DNA of 64,000 nt from Candidatus Aminicenantota bacterium. Its GTDB lineage: Bacteria > Acidobacteriota > Aminicenantia > Aminicenantales > Aminicenantaceae. This document shows, in pieces, positions 7,141 through 15,485 of this stretch; position 1 is the stretch's first letter; each line of letters begins with the position of its first letter. The DNA lies in NCBI GenBank assembly GCA_016927475.1, contig JAFGMO010000028.1:123096-187095 (forward strand), in the 5' to 3' direction. The notes under the pieces were generated by a model. It did no database searches. It had not been told where the DNA came from and worked only from the letters and a program-made list of their open reading frames with translations. The translations under genes and the position numbers were made by a program.

Positions 7141-9678
7141 TTATTCTTCCGGTTGTCCCTTCCTGTTATTCTTTTCCGATCTCAATACAATTTCCCGCCT
7201 GCTTAAAGCATATATCGCATCATCACAGCCAAAAGCCTTTTGTATAATATCCTGGATTCGCGTAGGCCGGTCAACCCGGTAACTAAATCTCAGCCACAAA
7301 AATTTATTTTCTTCATCGAAGCCGATTTTTTCTATAGGCCCCCTTCCATTGTCCACACCCCAGGAATCTAAAGCACTGTATATCATTTTTCTTTTTTGAG
7401 GAATTTTTCCTTTCATTTCCGGGCTTGCCGTTTCAAGAACATAAACAGCCGCTTCCAGATCGTCATTCAACTTTGGTGTGCCGGGCGGCAACTGTTTGAT
7501 ATCTGAAAACATCAAACCTTTCGGTAAAAAGCCATTTATTCTGTCGAGAAAGGCGCTTTTGCTAAAAGAATTTTGGGACGAAAAATCCAATCGTTCCGCA
7601 TATCCCTTCATTCCCAAAGGAAGCGCCGGAAGATAGGATATCTTCATTTTTGGGTGAAATCCCTGGGTACAAACAACGGGAATTCCCGCTCTTCTCAAAG
7701 AACGTTGGATGGCATTACTCATTTCAAGATGAGAAAGAAACCTGGCATCTCCTGTTTTTTCGTATGTCGCCCGGTAGGATACAACATCCTCTGACTTATC
7801 TCCAAAATCAGAAAATTTCAAAGCGGCTGTTTCCATTTTTCTGCCGAAATCCCTCTCTATAAGATGGGGGACATCACATCCGAGGCAATCCCCGCATTTT
7901 TTTTCCCAACAGGATAGAGTGAAAATTTCTCTTTTTGACCTCTCCCATTCACTAAGAAGATGAACTTTTTTGATTCCCGTCCTGATATGATCCCAAGGCA
8001 GGTTTTTATCCAAGGGAATCGCATTGAGAAATGTTTGAGGATCAACTCCGACCTTTTCAAAAGCCTCCAGCCAGATATCAAAATCGAACTTATCTCCCCA
8101 GCTGTCAAAACGGACGCCTTTCTTCCATGCTTCGATAAGAACGTCATTCAATCGCCTGTCACCCCGCGAAAAGATTCCTTCAAGAACAGAGTTTTTAAGC
8201 GGATGTTGTCTGATTTTGACCTTACGATATTTTTTCAGTTTATTTCGCAAATAGTGATGTTTTTCTTTCAGAATATCTTCCTTTTCCATGGCCAGCCACT
8301 GAAAAGGCGTATGCGGTTTCGGTATAAATGATGATATGCTGATATTCAATCCCGGAGAAACATTTTGATAGCACCGTCCAATTTTTATAATTTCATCCAC
8401 CATACGAATGATCCCATCAAGATCATCTTCTGTCTCTGAAGGAAGGCCGACCATAAAATAAAGTTTGATAAGTTTCCACCCTCTTGAGAATATTTCGGCT
8501 ACAGCCTGGAATATCTCTTCATCTTCCAAACGTTTGTTGATAACCCGCCTCAACCTCTCCGTACCGGCCTCGGGAACAATGGTAATCCCCGTTTTTCTAA
8601 CCTGAAGGATATTCTCGACAACCTTAGCTGAAAGTCCCTGTGGACGAAGGGAAGACAGGGAAAGGGAAATACTTTTTTCCTTAAATCCTTCCATCAACGT
8701 TTCAACCAGTTTTTCCAGATAAGGATAATCACTGATCGAAAGAGAAGCCAAGGAGGCCTCATCGTATCCCGTGCACTTCAGGCTTCCGAACGTGTTTTTT
8801 TGCACAAAACAGGGGTCTTTGATCCTGGGAGGAAAATATATGCTGAAAGCCTGGCAGAATCGGCAACCTTGAGGACAGCCTCTGGCCGCCTCTATGGATA
8901 CCCTGTCGAAAACGGCGGAAACATGAGGAACGATAATTTTTTCAGGGAAAAACGATCTATCAAAAGGATGTTGGATTCGTTTCCGGATGAACGGAGGAGT
9001 ATCAGATTTCGATGTGACCACCTTAAGTCCACCAGGATAAGATAGTCTGGTTTCGTAAAAACGGGGAACATATACTCCATGAATAGACGATAACTCTTTT
9101 AACAGTTCCTCTCTGTTCCCCTTTTTTCCTCCGTATCCGGCAATTTTATCCAATATTTCCAGAAAACCTTCTTCCCCGTCGCCGATCAAAAAAAAATCAA
9201 ATATATCCGCTACAGGCTCGGGATTAAATGCGGCGGGACCTCCGGCTCCGATTAGAGGGTGTCCTTCTTTTCGGTCCTCGGAACGAAACGGAATTTTTCC
9301 CAAATCCAGAATGGTAAGCACATTGGAATAATTGAGCTCATAAAGAAGGGAAAAACCCAGCAGGTCAAACTCATAAAGCGGTCTGCGGGTTTCGAGGGAA
9401 AACAAAGGAATATGATGAGAACGCAATTCATCTTCCATATCTTCCCATGGAGCAAAAACACGTTCCGCAGCATATTCCGGATAACGGTTGATAAGCGCAT
9501 ACAGTATTTTCTGTCCCAAATAGGACATTCCGACCTCATAGAGGTCCGGAAAAACGAGGGCGACCCTGGCCTTCACCCGGCTGGAATCTTTAACAATGCT
9601 GTTGAATTCTCCGCCTATGTATCTGCCCGGTTTTTGGACTTTTTTCAGAATCTCCGTTATGTCGCCTTTTCTGTTCAT
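7141..9678 (-). CDS. TIGR03960-type radical SAM protein fused to a TIGR03936 domain
   Basis: An 845-residue two-part protein. The N-terminal half has a B12-binding-like region (VALVFPDLYEVGMSYLG) followed by a radical SAM barrel whose cluster ligands are CPQGCRFC (Cys268, Cys272, Cys275). A CGDCLGC cluster follows in the linker. The C-terminal 210 residues (from YRATYEKTGDARFLSHLEM; includes QGFHPKMKISYLPALPLG) match the TIGR03936/DUF2344 domain, a separate protein in some lineages. The reaction is not established; the family often neighbours cell-shape and ribosome genes, as here beside rodA. The ATG start at 9678 has only a weak ribosome site. Confidence 0.9.
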   Translation of the reverse strand: MNRKGDITEILKKVQKPGRYIGGEFNSIVKDSSRVKARVALVFPDLYEVGMSYLGQKILYALINRYPEYAAERVFAPWEDMEDELRSHHIPLFSLETRRPLYEFDLLGFSLLYELNYSNVLTILDLGKIPFRSEDRKEGHPLIGAGGPAAFNPEPVADIFDFFLIGDGEEGFLEILDKIAGYGGKKGNREELLKELSSIHGVYVPRFYETRLSYPGGLKVVTSKSDTPPFIRKRIQHPFDRSFFPEKIIVPHVSAVFDRVSIEAARGCPQGCRFCQAFSIYFPPRIKDPCFVQKNTFGSLKCTGYDEASLASLSISDYPYLEKLVETLMEGFKEKSISLSLSSLRPQGLSAKVVENILQVRKTGITIVPEAGTERLRRVINKRLEDEEIFQAVAEIFSRGWKLIKLYFMVGLPSETEDDLDGIIRMVDEIIKIGRCYQNVSPGLNISISSFIPKPHTPFQWLAMEKEDILKEKHHYLRNKLKKYRKVKIRQHPLKNSVLEGIFSRGDRRLNDVLIEAWKKGVRFDSWGDKFDFDIWLEAFEKVGVDPQTFLNAIPLDKNLPWDHIRTGIKKVHLLSEWERSKREIFTLSCWEKKCGDCLGCDVPHLIERDFGRKMETAALKFSDFGDKSEDVVSYRATYEKTGDARFLSHLEMSNAIQRSLRRAGIPVVCTQGFHPKMKISYLPALPLGMKGYAERLDFSSQNSFSKSAFLDRINGFLPKGLMFSDIKQLPPGTPKLNDDLEAAVYVLETASPEMKGKIPQKRKMIYSALDSWGVDNGRGPIEKIGFDEENKFLWLRFSYRVDRPTRIQDIIQKAFGCDDAIYALSRREIVLRSEKNNRKGQPEE

Positions 9679-9734
9679 ACCTGCTCTTTTTATATTTTCA
9701 AACCGTCCCCTTTCTGGATGGAAATGCAGGTGTT

Positions 9735-9990
9735 ACCTGCGTTATACACGAGCCAAGCTTGCCGCAGATGCGAGGCGTCGATGGGCGAAGCTGTGCTGGT
9801 TCAACGCGAGTCCATCGCAACGAAACAGATGCGGTAAGATCGGCTTGCCCAAAGGGGAAATTTGGCCGGCATTTTCTTGAAAACGAACATGGAAAATGTT
9901 TCATTATTAATTTTACCGAAAACCATCATTAAATGACACATAATATTGAAATTATCTGTTGGTGTCGTCCAAATTTCTGAATAATGCAGG
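9735..9990 (+). repeat. Dispersed structured element, copy 2 (long form)
   Basis: Begins ACCTGCGTTATACACGAGCC and ends at CTGAATAATGCAGG directly against the rodA stop codon (TTA 9991-9993). Internal stem CGATGGGC/GTCCATCG. The inner inverted repeat is GAAATTTGG/CCAAATTTC, where other copies have TAAATTTGG/CCAAATTTA, so both sides changed together. The small stem CCC-AAA-GGG replaces CCT/AGG of other copies. Confidence 0.92.
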
Positions 9991-11082
9991 TTATATGTTG
10001 ACAAAACGACGCATCTTTACATTCAGAACCAAAGAAACAGCAAGATAATGAGTGAGAAGTGAAGAACCTCCATAACTCAACATCGGAAGAGGGATTCCCG
10101 CCACCGGGAAAAAACCGATAACCATAAAAACGTTTATGAAGAATTGAAAAGAAATCATCACAGCAACCATAAAAATGATATAAACCCCTCCCCTATCACG
10201 GGACTTTTTCACGGAAGAAAAAAGTCTTGAAATGAAAACGATATACAACAACAGGACCACCGCAACACCGGCGAAACCGAATTCTTCGCCGATCACCGAA
10301 AAAATGAAATCCGTATGACGGGCGGGCAGAAACCGCAATTGGCTTTGACTGCCTTTTTGGAATCCTTTGCCGAACATCCCCCCAGCTCCAATAGCGATTT
10401 TTGACTGAAGGATATGATACCCGGCACCCTGAGGATCTTTTTGGGGCAGGATGAGCGTTGTGATTCTTTTTTTCTGGTAATCTTTCAAACCAAACATCCA
10501 TCCGAGAGATGCAAGTATAACCGCTAAAACCAACAAAATAACGACCGTCTTGGTTCTCAAACCCGCCAGATATAAAGCTGCCGCAAGGATAACAACGAAT
10601 ATCAAAGCCGTCCCCAGATCGGGTTGGATTGCCGTCAGAATAAAAGGAACCAAAACAAGCGATGCTCCAAAAAGACCGCGCCTCCTTGAAACAAATCTAT
10701 CTTTATGGGAAGCAAATACTTTCGCCAGCACCAAAACAATAGCGATTTTTGTCAATTCCGATGGTTGAACCTGAAACAATGGAAGTCTTATCCAGCTTTT
10801 TGTCCCGGCAATAAACCGCCCGAATAAAAGAATCCCGACAAGAATTCCAACAAGAACAATATATATATAGAGCGAATAGGTGATGAGTTTTCGGTAGTTA
10901 ACGGTCAGAAATATGAACAAAACAGCCAGGCTAATCAGCATAAAAATGATCTGTCGAACAAAATAATTTCCCGGTAGATAACGGGAACTGCTGTATATGA
11001 CAAAGACTCCGATGATTGAAATAAGAACAAGGAGAAAAATGAGTTTCCAATCGATGTTTTTCAACAAACTCTTTTCAGTCAT
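9991..11082 (-). CDS. rodA: RodA, rod-shape peptidoglycan glycosyltransferase
   Basis: A 363-residue SEDS-family membrane protein with about ten transmembrane segments. It polymerises lipid II into glycan strands with its partner transpeptidase PBP2. Family motifs: GTKSWIRLPLFQVQPSEL, QPDLGTALIF and FPVAGIPLPMLSYGGSS near the end. It overlaps the 3' end of mrdA by 8 bases, so the two are translationally coupled. It is the last gene of the mreBCD-mrdA-rodA operon. Its TAA stop is followed at once by CCTG, the end of element copy 2. Confidence 0.97.
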   Translation of the reverse strand: MTEKSLLKNIDWKLIFLLVLISIIGVFVIYSSSRYLPGNYFVRQIIFMLISLAVLFIFLTVNYRKLITYSLYIYIVLVGILVGILLFGRFIAGTKSWIRLPLFQVQPSELTKIAIVLVLAKVFASHKDRFVSRRRGLFGASLVLVPFILTAIQPDLGTALIFVVILAAALYLAGLRTKTVVILLVLAVILASLGWMFGLKDYQKKRITTLILPQKDPQGAGYHILQSKIAIGAGGMFGKGFQKGSQSQLRFLPARHTDFIFSVIGEEFGFAGVAVVLLLYIVFISRLFSSVKKSRDRGGVYIIFMVAVMISFQFFINVFMVIGFFPVAGIPLPMLSYGGSSLLTHYLAVSLVLNVKMRRFVNI

Positions 11083-12886
11083 ACTTTTCCCGAAATAGGG
11101 TAAAAATTTGCCTCGCTAAGGGTGCGGCCGTTGTTCCGCCCATACCACCATATTCCACTAAAACGGTTACAACGATCCGGGGTTGTTCCCGGGGAGCAAA
11201 GCCCGTGAACCAGGAATGTGTCCGGATCCATTTAGATTCTTTATCCAGTTTTTCCGCCGTCTCGCGGCTGACAATTTGGGTGGAACCTGTTTTTCCGCAA
11301 ACATCAAATCCCTGGACTCTGGCACCTCTCGCCGTTCCTCCGGCATTAACAGAGCTCCACATACCCTTTATAACGCTCTCAAAATGTTCCTGTGATATAA
11401 AATCCGTTCCTTTCTCAGACGGGGTATGATTCGGAAACAAAACCTGCCCCCTATTTCCTCCCATAAGAAGATGGGGAATCACTTTTTTTCCCCTGTTAGC
11501 CACCATGGCCGTATGAACAGCTACCTGAAGCGGAGTTACAGAGAGTATTCCTTGTCCGATGGAAACGGATATGGTATCTCCGGCATACCAGGGCTCATTC
11601 CGGACTTCCATTTTCCACTCCGGATCCGGAAGAAGCCCTTTTTTTTCACCCGGTAAATCAATCCCCGTTAGTTCACCATAGCCCAAATTTTTGGCGTATC
11701 GGGCAATATCACTTATGTTCATCCTTCGTCCCAGCTGGTAAAAATAAATATTACATGATAAACGGATAGCTTCTATAAGACCGATACGGCCGTGACCGGG
11801 AGCATACCAGCAGTTGTAAGGATGATCATAGATACGCACCACTCCTCCGCAATAGAATGAAGAGGAAGGACGGATCACATCGAGATCGAGCGCGGCCAAT
11901 GCCATCAAAACTTTAAAAACGGATCCCGGCGAATAAAGGCCCCGAATGGCCCGGTTTTCCAAAGGATTTGCCGGATTGTTGACTAAGGCCATCCATTCTT
12001 CGGGAGTGAAACGATTAATGAATTTATTAGGGTCGAAATCAGGGTAGCTGGCCAAGGAATAAACCCCGCCTGTACATACATCCAGACATATAATAATCCC
12101 CTCTTTACCTTCGAGAAGCTCCTCTGCTTTGCTTTGAATATCAAAATCAAGGCTCAGCCTTATATTGTTACCCGCACGAGGTTCCCGCCTCCTTTTTTCT
12201 CCTTTTATGCGGCCCATACTATCCACTATTTCAACCGAAAACCCGTCGGTACCGGCCAGAACCGATTCATAGGTTTTTTCAACTCCTGTTTTTCCAATAA
12301 TATCTCCCATCCGTCGATCTTTGTATTCGGGTATCGCCAGTTCTTCCGGAGATAACTCCTGAAGGTAACCGATGATATGAGAAGCAAATTTGCCGAAGGG
12401 ATAATATCGTTTGGGATCTGCTTGAATGATGAGTTCGGGAAGTTCAAGCTTCCGTGCTTCCAGTCTGGAGACCTCGCGAAGTGTCAGATTATCTTTGATA
12501 ACAATAGGTTTGTATGTCGATAATCCACGGTACTTTTGAATCCGTTCTTCCAAAACAGACTTTTCCAAATCCAGGAGTTGGGAAACTTTATCCAGCCAAT
12601 CGCCATGATCACGGTTTTCTTCGATCAAAACAGAAGCTTTATAAGAGGCAATATTTTCCGCTAATATATTTCCTTCCCTGTCCAGGATGAGCCCCCGCGG
12701 AGCAGAGATGGGAATTTCACGAAGTCTGTTGGCTTCCGCTTTCTGCCAGTATTCCTTATGGTCAAGAATCTGAACTTTCCAGAAGCAAACCAGCAAAAAG
12801 CCAAACAGAACAAGCATGCTCAAACGGATGTGGTTTGCCCTTTTCAGGACGGTTGAAAGATCTTCATAAATTTTATCTTTCATCAT
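11075..12886 (-). CDS. mrdA: Penicillin-binding protein 2 (transpeptidase)
   Basis: A 603-residue class B PBP that cross-links peptidoglycan during elongation. One N-terminal transmembrane helix (about 22-42), a dimerisation/pedestal domain, and a transpeptidase domain with all three motifs: SPGSVFK (nucleophile Ser319, Lys322), SCN (Ser377) and KTGS (532-535). It starts 12 bases after mreD and overlaps rodA by 8 bases. Length and motif spacing are normal. Confidence 0.97.
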   Translation of the reverse strand: MMKDKIYEDLSTVLKRANHIRLSMLVLFGFLLVCFWKVQILDHKEYWQKAEANRLREIPISAPRGLILDREGNILAENIASYKASVLIEENRDHGDWLDKVSQLLDLEKSVLEERIQKYRGLSTYKPIVIKDNLTLREVSRLEARKLELPELIIQADPKRYYPFGKFASHIIGYLQELSPEELAIPEYKDRRMGDIIGKTGVEKTYESVLAGTDGFSVEIVDSMGRIKGEKRRREPRAGNNIRLSLDFDIQSKAEELLEGKEGIIICLDVCTGGVYSLASYPDFDPNKFINRFTPEEWMALVNNPANPLENRAIRGLYSPGSVFKVLMALAALDLDVIRPSSSFYCGGVVRIYDHPYNCWYAPGHGRIGLIEAIRLSCNIYFYQLGRRMNISDIARYAKNLGYGELTGIDLPGEKKGLLPDPEWKMEVRNEPWYAGDTISVSIGQGILSVTPLQVAVHTAMVANRGKKVIPHLLMGGNRGQVLFPNHTPSEKGTDFISQEHFESVIKGMWSSVNAGGTARGARVQGFDVCGKTGSTQIVSRETAEKLDKESKWIRTHSWFTGFAPREQPRIVVTVLVEYGGMGGTTAAPLARQIFTLFREKYD

Positions 12887-12898
12887 GTCTTCTCTGGT

Positions 12899-13387
12899 TT
12901 ATGGAACAATGAAAAATTTATATTTCTTTAAAATCATGAACAAAAACGAACCTAAAATCGAGGTCAAAAGCGGCCGGAAAAAAACTCCTGTTCCTCCTCG
13001 AAAAAAGCTTCCCTTGGTTATAAACCAATAAAAAAAACTCCAAATAAGAATTTCCATCACAACAAGCACGAAAATCAGAATGAAGCTTCTGAAAGGAGAA
13101 TTGATGTTTATCTTGCGGGAGATATACCCTGCTAAAAATCCAGTCAGTGTTTTAGCCAAACCGGAAATTCCATAAATACCGGCCGAAAATGAATCCTGAA
13201 TAAGTCCACAGACGGTTCCCAAACCAGCCCCAAAAAGTTCTCCTTTTTTGACCGCATATAAAATGACAACCAGACTGAGGAGACTTATATATTCATTGGC
13301 CGAAATAGAAATTTTTTCCAGGAAGGTATGTATAACCACCGCTGTGATTATACCGATTCCGGCACCGATTCCACTTCTTATACGCAT
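12899..13387 (-). CDS. mreD: MreD, rod-shape-determining membrane protein
   Basis: A 162-residue protein with five or six transmembrane helices and little sequence signature, as usual for MreD. The segment FGAGLGTVCGLIQDSFSAGIYGISGLAKTLTGF, seen here in short pieces such as GLIQDSF and GLAKTLTGF, is characteristic. Identity is supported by position: it lies between mreC and mrdA with 12-base gaps on both sides. It forms the membrane core of the elongasome. Confidence 0.92.
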   Translation of the reverse strand: MRIRSGIGAGIGIITAVVIHTFLEKISISANEYISLLSLVVILYAVKKGELFGAGLGTVCGLIQDSFSAGIYGISGLAKTLTGFLAGYISRKININSPFRSFILIFVLVVMEILIWSFFYWFITKGSFFRGGTGVFFRPLLTSILGSFLFMILKKYKFFIVP

Positions 13388-13399
13388 AAAAAATCCATG

Positions 13400-14224
13400 C
13401 TATTGGTCGTTTTTTTTAAGCACAACCACCATGTCCAGCCGGTTGAAATTAAAATATGGCCTGACCTCGACTTTTTGAAAAAGCGAAGAGGATTCTTCCA
13501 TCGAAATGATGGAGCCTACTCTAATTCCTTGCGGATATATTCCGTCATATCCTGAAGTTGTCACCGTTTCCCCCAGGGAGATTGATTTTTCCGTCGTTAG
13601 GATATGGTCAAGAAAACACATTCCGTTTCCTTTTCCTTTGAGAATTCCGTAAACCATACTATTCTCCGTGTAAATACCGACGGCACAAAGATTATCGGTG
13701 ATAAGTTGTATTCTGGCTTCTTTCAAGGAAATAGGTTCGATGACTCTGCCCAAAAGATGGCCGTATTTATCACATACGGCCATATTCTTTTCAATCCCGT
13801 CCATAGTTCCCTTATCTATGATTGCGGATTTATATAGATTACTGAAATCCAAACTGATGATACGGGCTAAAAGAATATGATTGTGAAACTGTATAAGATC
13901 TTTCTTAATCTCTTCGATATCCCTGAATTCTTTCAGGCTGTTCTTAAGGAGGATATTTTCATGCCTGAGACGGGTTATCTCTTTGTTCATTTCCCGGTTT
14001 TTCTTTTTGGCGTGCCAAAGGTCGAAATAATTCTCCCAGAAACGTGAAATCCCCTTCATCAAAGAGGAAAATCCATGCTTAACAGCGGCAAAAATCGAAA
14101 AAGAAACTTTTTCAATAAAATTTTCAGCCTCCTCCAAATAAACCTGAAGAGAAATCAATATGAGATTGAAGACAATGAGAACCAAAAGAATGGATATATT
14201 TTTTCTATCTCTAAGAAAGGACAT
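13400..14224 (-). CDS. mreC: MreC, rod-shape-determining protein
   Basis: A 274-residue bitopic protein: one transmembrane helix near residues 10-28, a coiled coil (about 65-110, REMNKEITRLRHENILLKN), then a periplasmic beta domain with the family motifs VIDKGTMDGIEKNMAV and TSGYDGIYPQGIRVG. MreC scaffolds PBP2 and RodA in the periplasm. Downstream of mreB by 59 bases and upstream of mreD by 12. Confidence 0.95.
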   Translation of the reverse strand: MSFLRDRKNISILLVLIVFNLILISLQVYLEEAENFIEKVSFSIFAAVKHGFSSLMKGISRFWENYFDLWHAKKKNREMNKEITRLRHENILLKNSLKEFRDIEEIKKDLIQFHNHILLARIISLDFSNLYKSAIIDKGTMDGIEKNMAVCDKYGHLLGRVIEPISLKEARIQLITDNLCAVGIYTENSMVYGILKGKGNGMCFLDHILTTEKSISLGETVTTSGYDGIYPQGIRVGSIISMEESSSLFQKVEVRPYFNFNRLDMVVVLKKNDQ

Positions 14225-14248
14225 AAACTTTCAGTCTTTTGACCTTAG

Positions 14249-14276
14249 CCTGTACTAATACTTGCGAATAATCCAG
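14249..14276 (+). repeat. Possible degenerate solo end of the dispersed element
   Basis: CCTGTACTAATAC and GAATAATCCAG form an imperfect dyad resembling the terminal repeats of the dispersed element. It lies 7 bases from the mreB stop, on the same side and in the same orientation as the full copies relative to their genes. The match is short, so this is tentative. Confidence 0.3.
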
Positions 14277-14283
14277 TTAAATT

Positions 14284-15315
14284 CTATATCAAGGAAATCT
14301 TTTTTAGAAGCTCGAGATCATCAAGCATTTTCCCTGCCCCCAAGACCACTGTTTTCAATGGATCATCGGTAATATAAATGGGAAGCTGTGTTTCCTCGCA
14401 TATTCTTTTATCAATGTTTTTTAAAAGGGCTCCTCCACCTGTTAATATGATGCCACGGTCGATCATATCTGCCGAAAGCTCGGGAGGTGTCTTCTCCAAA
14501 GCGATTTTAACGGCATTGACGATGGTGGAGACAACGTCCTCGAGAGCTTCTCTTATTTCCTGATCATCAATGACAATGGTTTTGGGAATGCCTTCTCTTA
14601 AATCACGTCCCTTTATCTCCATGGTCATAGGTTCATCGAGAGGATAAGCGGAACCAATCTGCATTTTGACGTTTTCAGCGCTTCTTTCTCCAATGAGGAG
14701 GTTGTATTTTTTCTTCAAATATTGAATGATGGCTTCATCCATCTCATTTCCGGCAATCCGTATGGAATAGTTAAAAACAATGTCGTTCAACGAGATAACG
14801 GCAATATCCGTCGTTCCCCCTCCAATGTCTACAATCATGTTTCCCACCGGCTCCGATATGGGAAGGTCCGCTCCTACGGCCGCTGACACGGGCTGCTCGA
14901 CAAGAAATATTTCCGAAGCTTTTGCTCTCATAGCAATATCCTTTACCGCTCTTCTTTCCACCTGAGTAATACCTGTTGGAATACCGATCACTATTCGAGG
15001 GCGAAGAACAAAGCTGCGGTTGTTGGTCGACTGTTTGATAAAAAAATCAAGCATTTTTTCCGCAATCTCAAAATCGGCGATGACTCCATCTCTCATCGGT
15101 TTTATCGGTATTATGCTTGCGGGTGTCTTTCCCAGCATTTCTTTAGCTTTGGTTCCAACTGCTTCCAGCTTTCCTGATTCTCTGTTGACAACAACTATAG
15201 AAGGCTCCTGAAGAATGATGCCTTTCCCTTTCAGGAAAACAAGAGTATTCGCCGTTCCTAAATCAATAGCCAGATCACATAAAAGCTTGTCTTTAAACCA
15301 ACTAATTATGCTCAT
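14284..15315 (-). CDS. mreB: MreB, bacterial actin
   Basis: A 343-residue cytoplasmic actin homologue that polymerises on the inner membrane and orients the elongasome. ATP-binding motifs: DLAIDLGTANTLVF (phosphate 1), GNMIVDIGGGTTDIAVISL (phosphate 2) and GIILTGGGALLKNID (adenosine). Full length. First gene of the shape operon, with AAGGA six bases before the ATG and a candidate promoter at 15331-15358. Confidence 0.97.
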   Translation of the reverse strand: MSIISWFKDKLLCDLAIDLGTANTLVFLKGKGIILQEPSIVVVNRESGKLEAVGTKAKEMLGKTPASIIPIKPMRDGVIADFEIAEKMLDFFIKQSTNNRSFVLRPRIVIGIPTGITQVERRAVKDIAMRAKASEIFLVEQPVSAAVGADLPISEPVGNMIVDIGGGTTDIAVISLNDIVFNYSIRIAGNEMDEAIIQYLKKKYNLLIGERSAENVKMQIGSAYPLDEPMTMEIKGRDLREGIPKTIVIDDQEIREALEDVVSTIVNAVKIALEKTPPELSADMIDRGIILTGGGALLKNIDKRICEETQLPIYITDDPLKTVVLGAGKMLDDLELLKKISLI

Positions 15316-15330
15316 AAGAATCCTTCACAA

Positions 15331-15358
15331 TTTATATCACAGCAATTATTTAACACAA
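15331..15358 (-). promoter_or_regulatory. mreB: Candidate promoter of the mreBCD operon
   Basis: On the minus strand TTGTGT (15353-15358) and TATAAA (15331-15336) with a 16-base spacer, just upstream of the mreB ribosome site. The -35 is weak. Confidence 0.35.
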
Positions 15359-15422
15359 ATACCATATTCAAGCAAGATAACGGTTAATTTAGGACCTTAA
15401 AAGAAACATGATGGATTTTTCC

Positions 15423-15452
15423 TTGACTTTTCCCTAGAGAGAAATATATATT
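15423..15452 (+). promoter_or_regulatory. Promoter of the second OPT gene
   Basis: TTGACT (15423-15428), 18-base spacer, TATATT (15447-15452), then GAGGAGGT and the ATG at 15486. Both hexamers are close to consensus. Confidence 0.6.
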
Positions 15453-15485
15453 CAAAAAAATATTATCGAAGTAGAGGAGGTCCTT

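Noticed and set aside
9259-9837. Plus-strand ORF of 192 residues running into element copy 2
   Set aside because: Antisense to the radical SAM gene; the end is repeat sequence.
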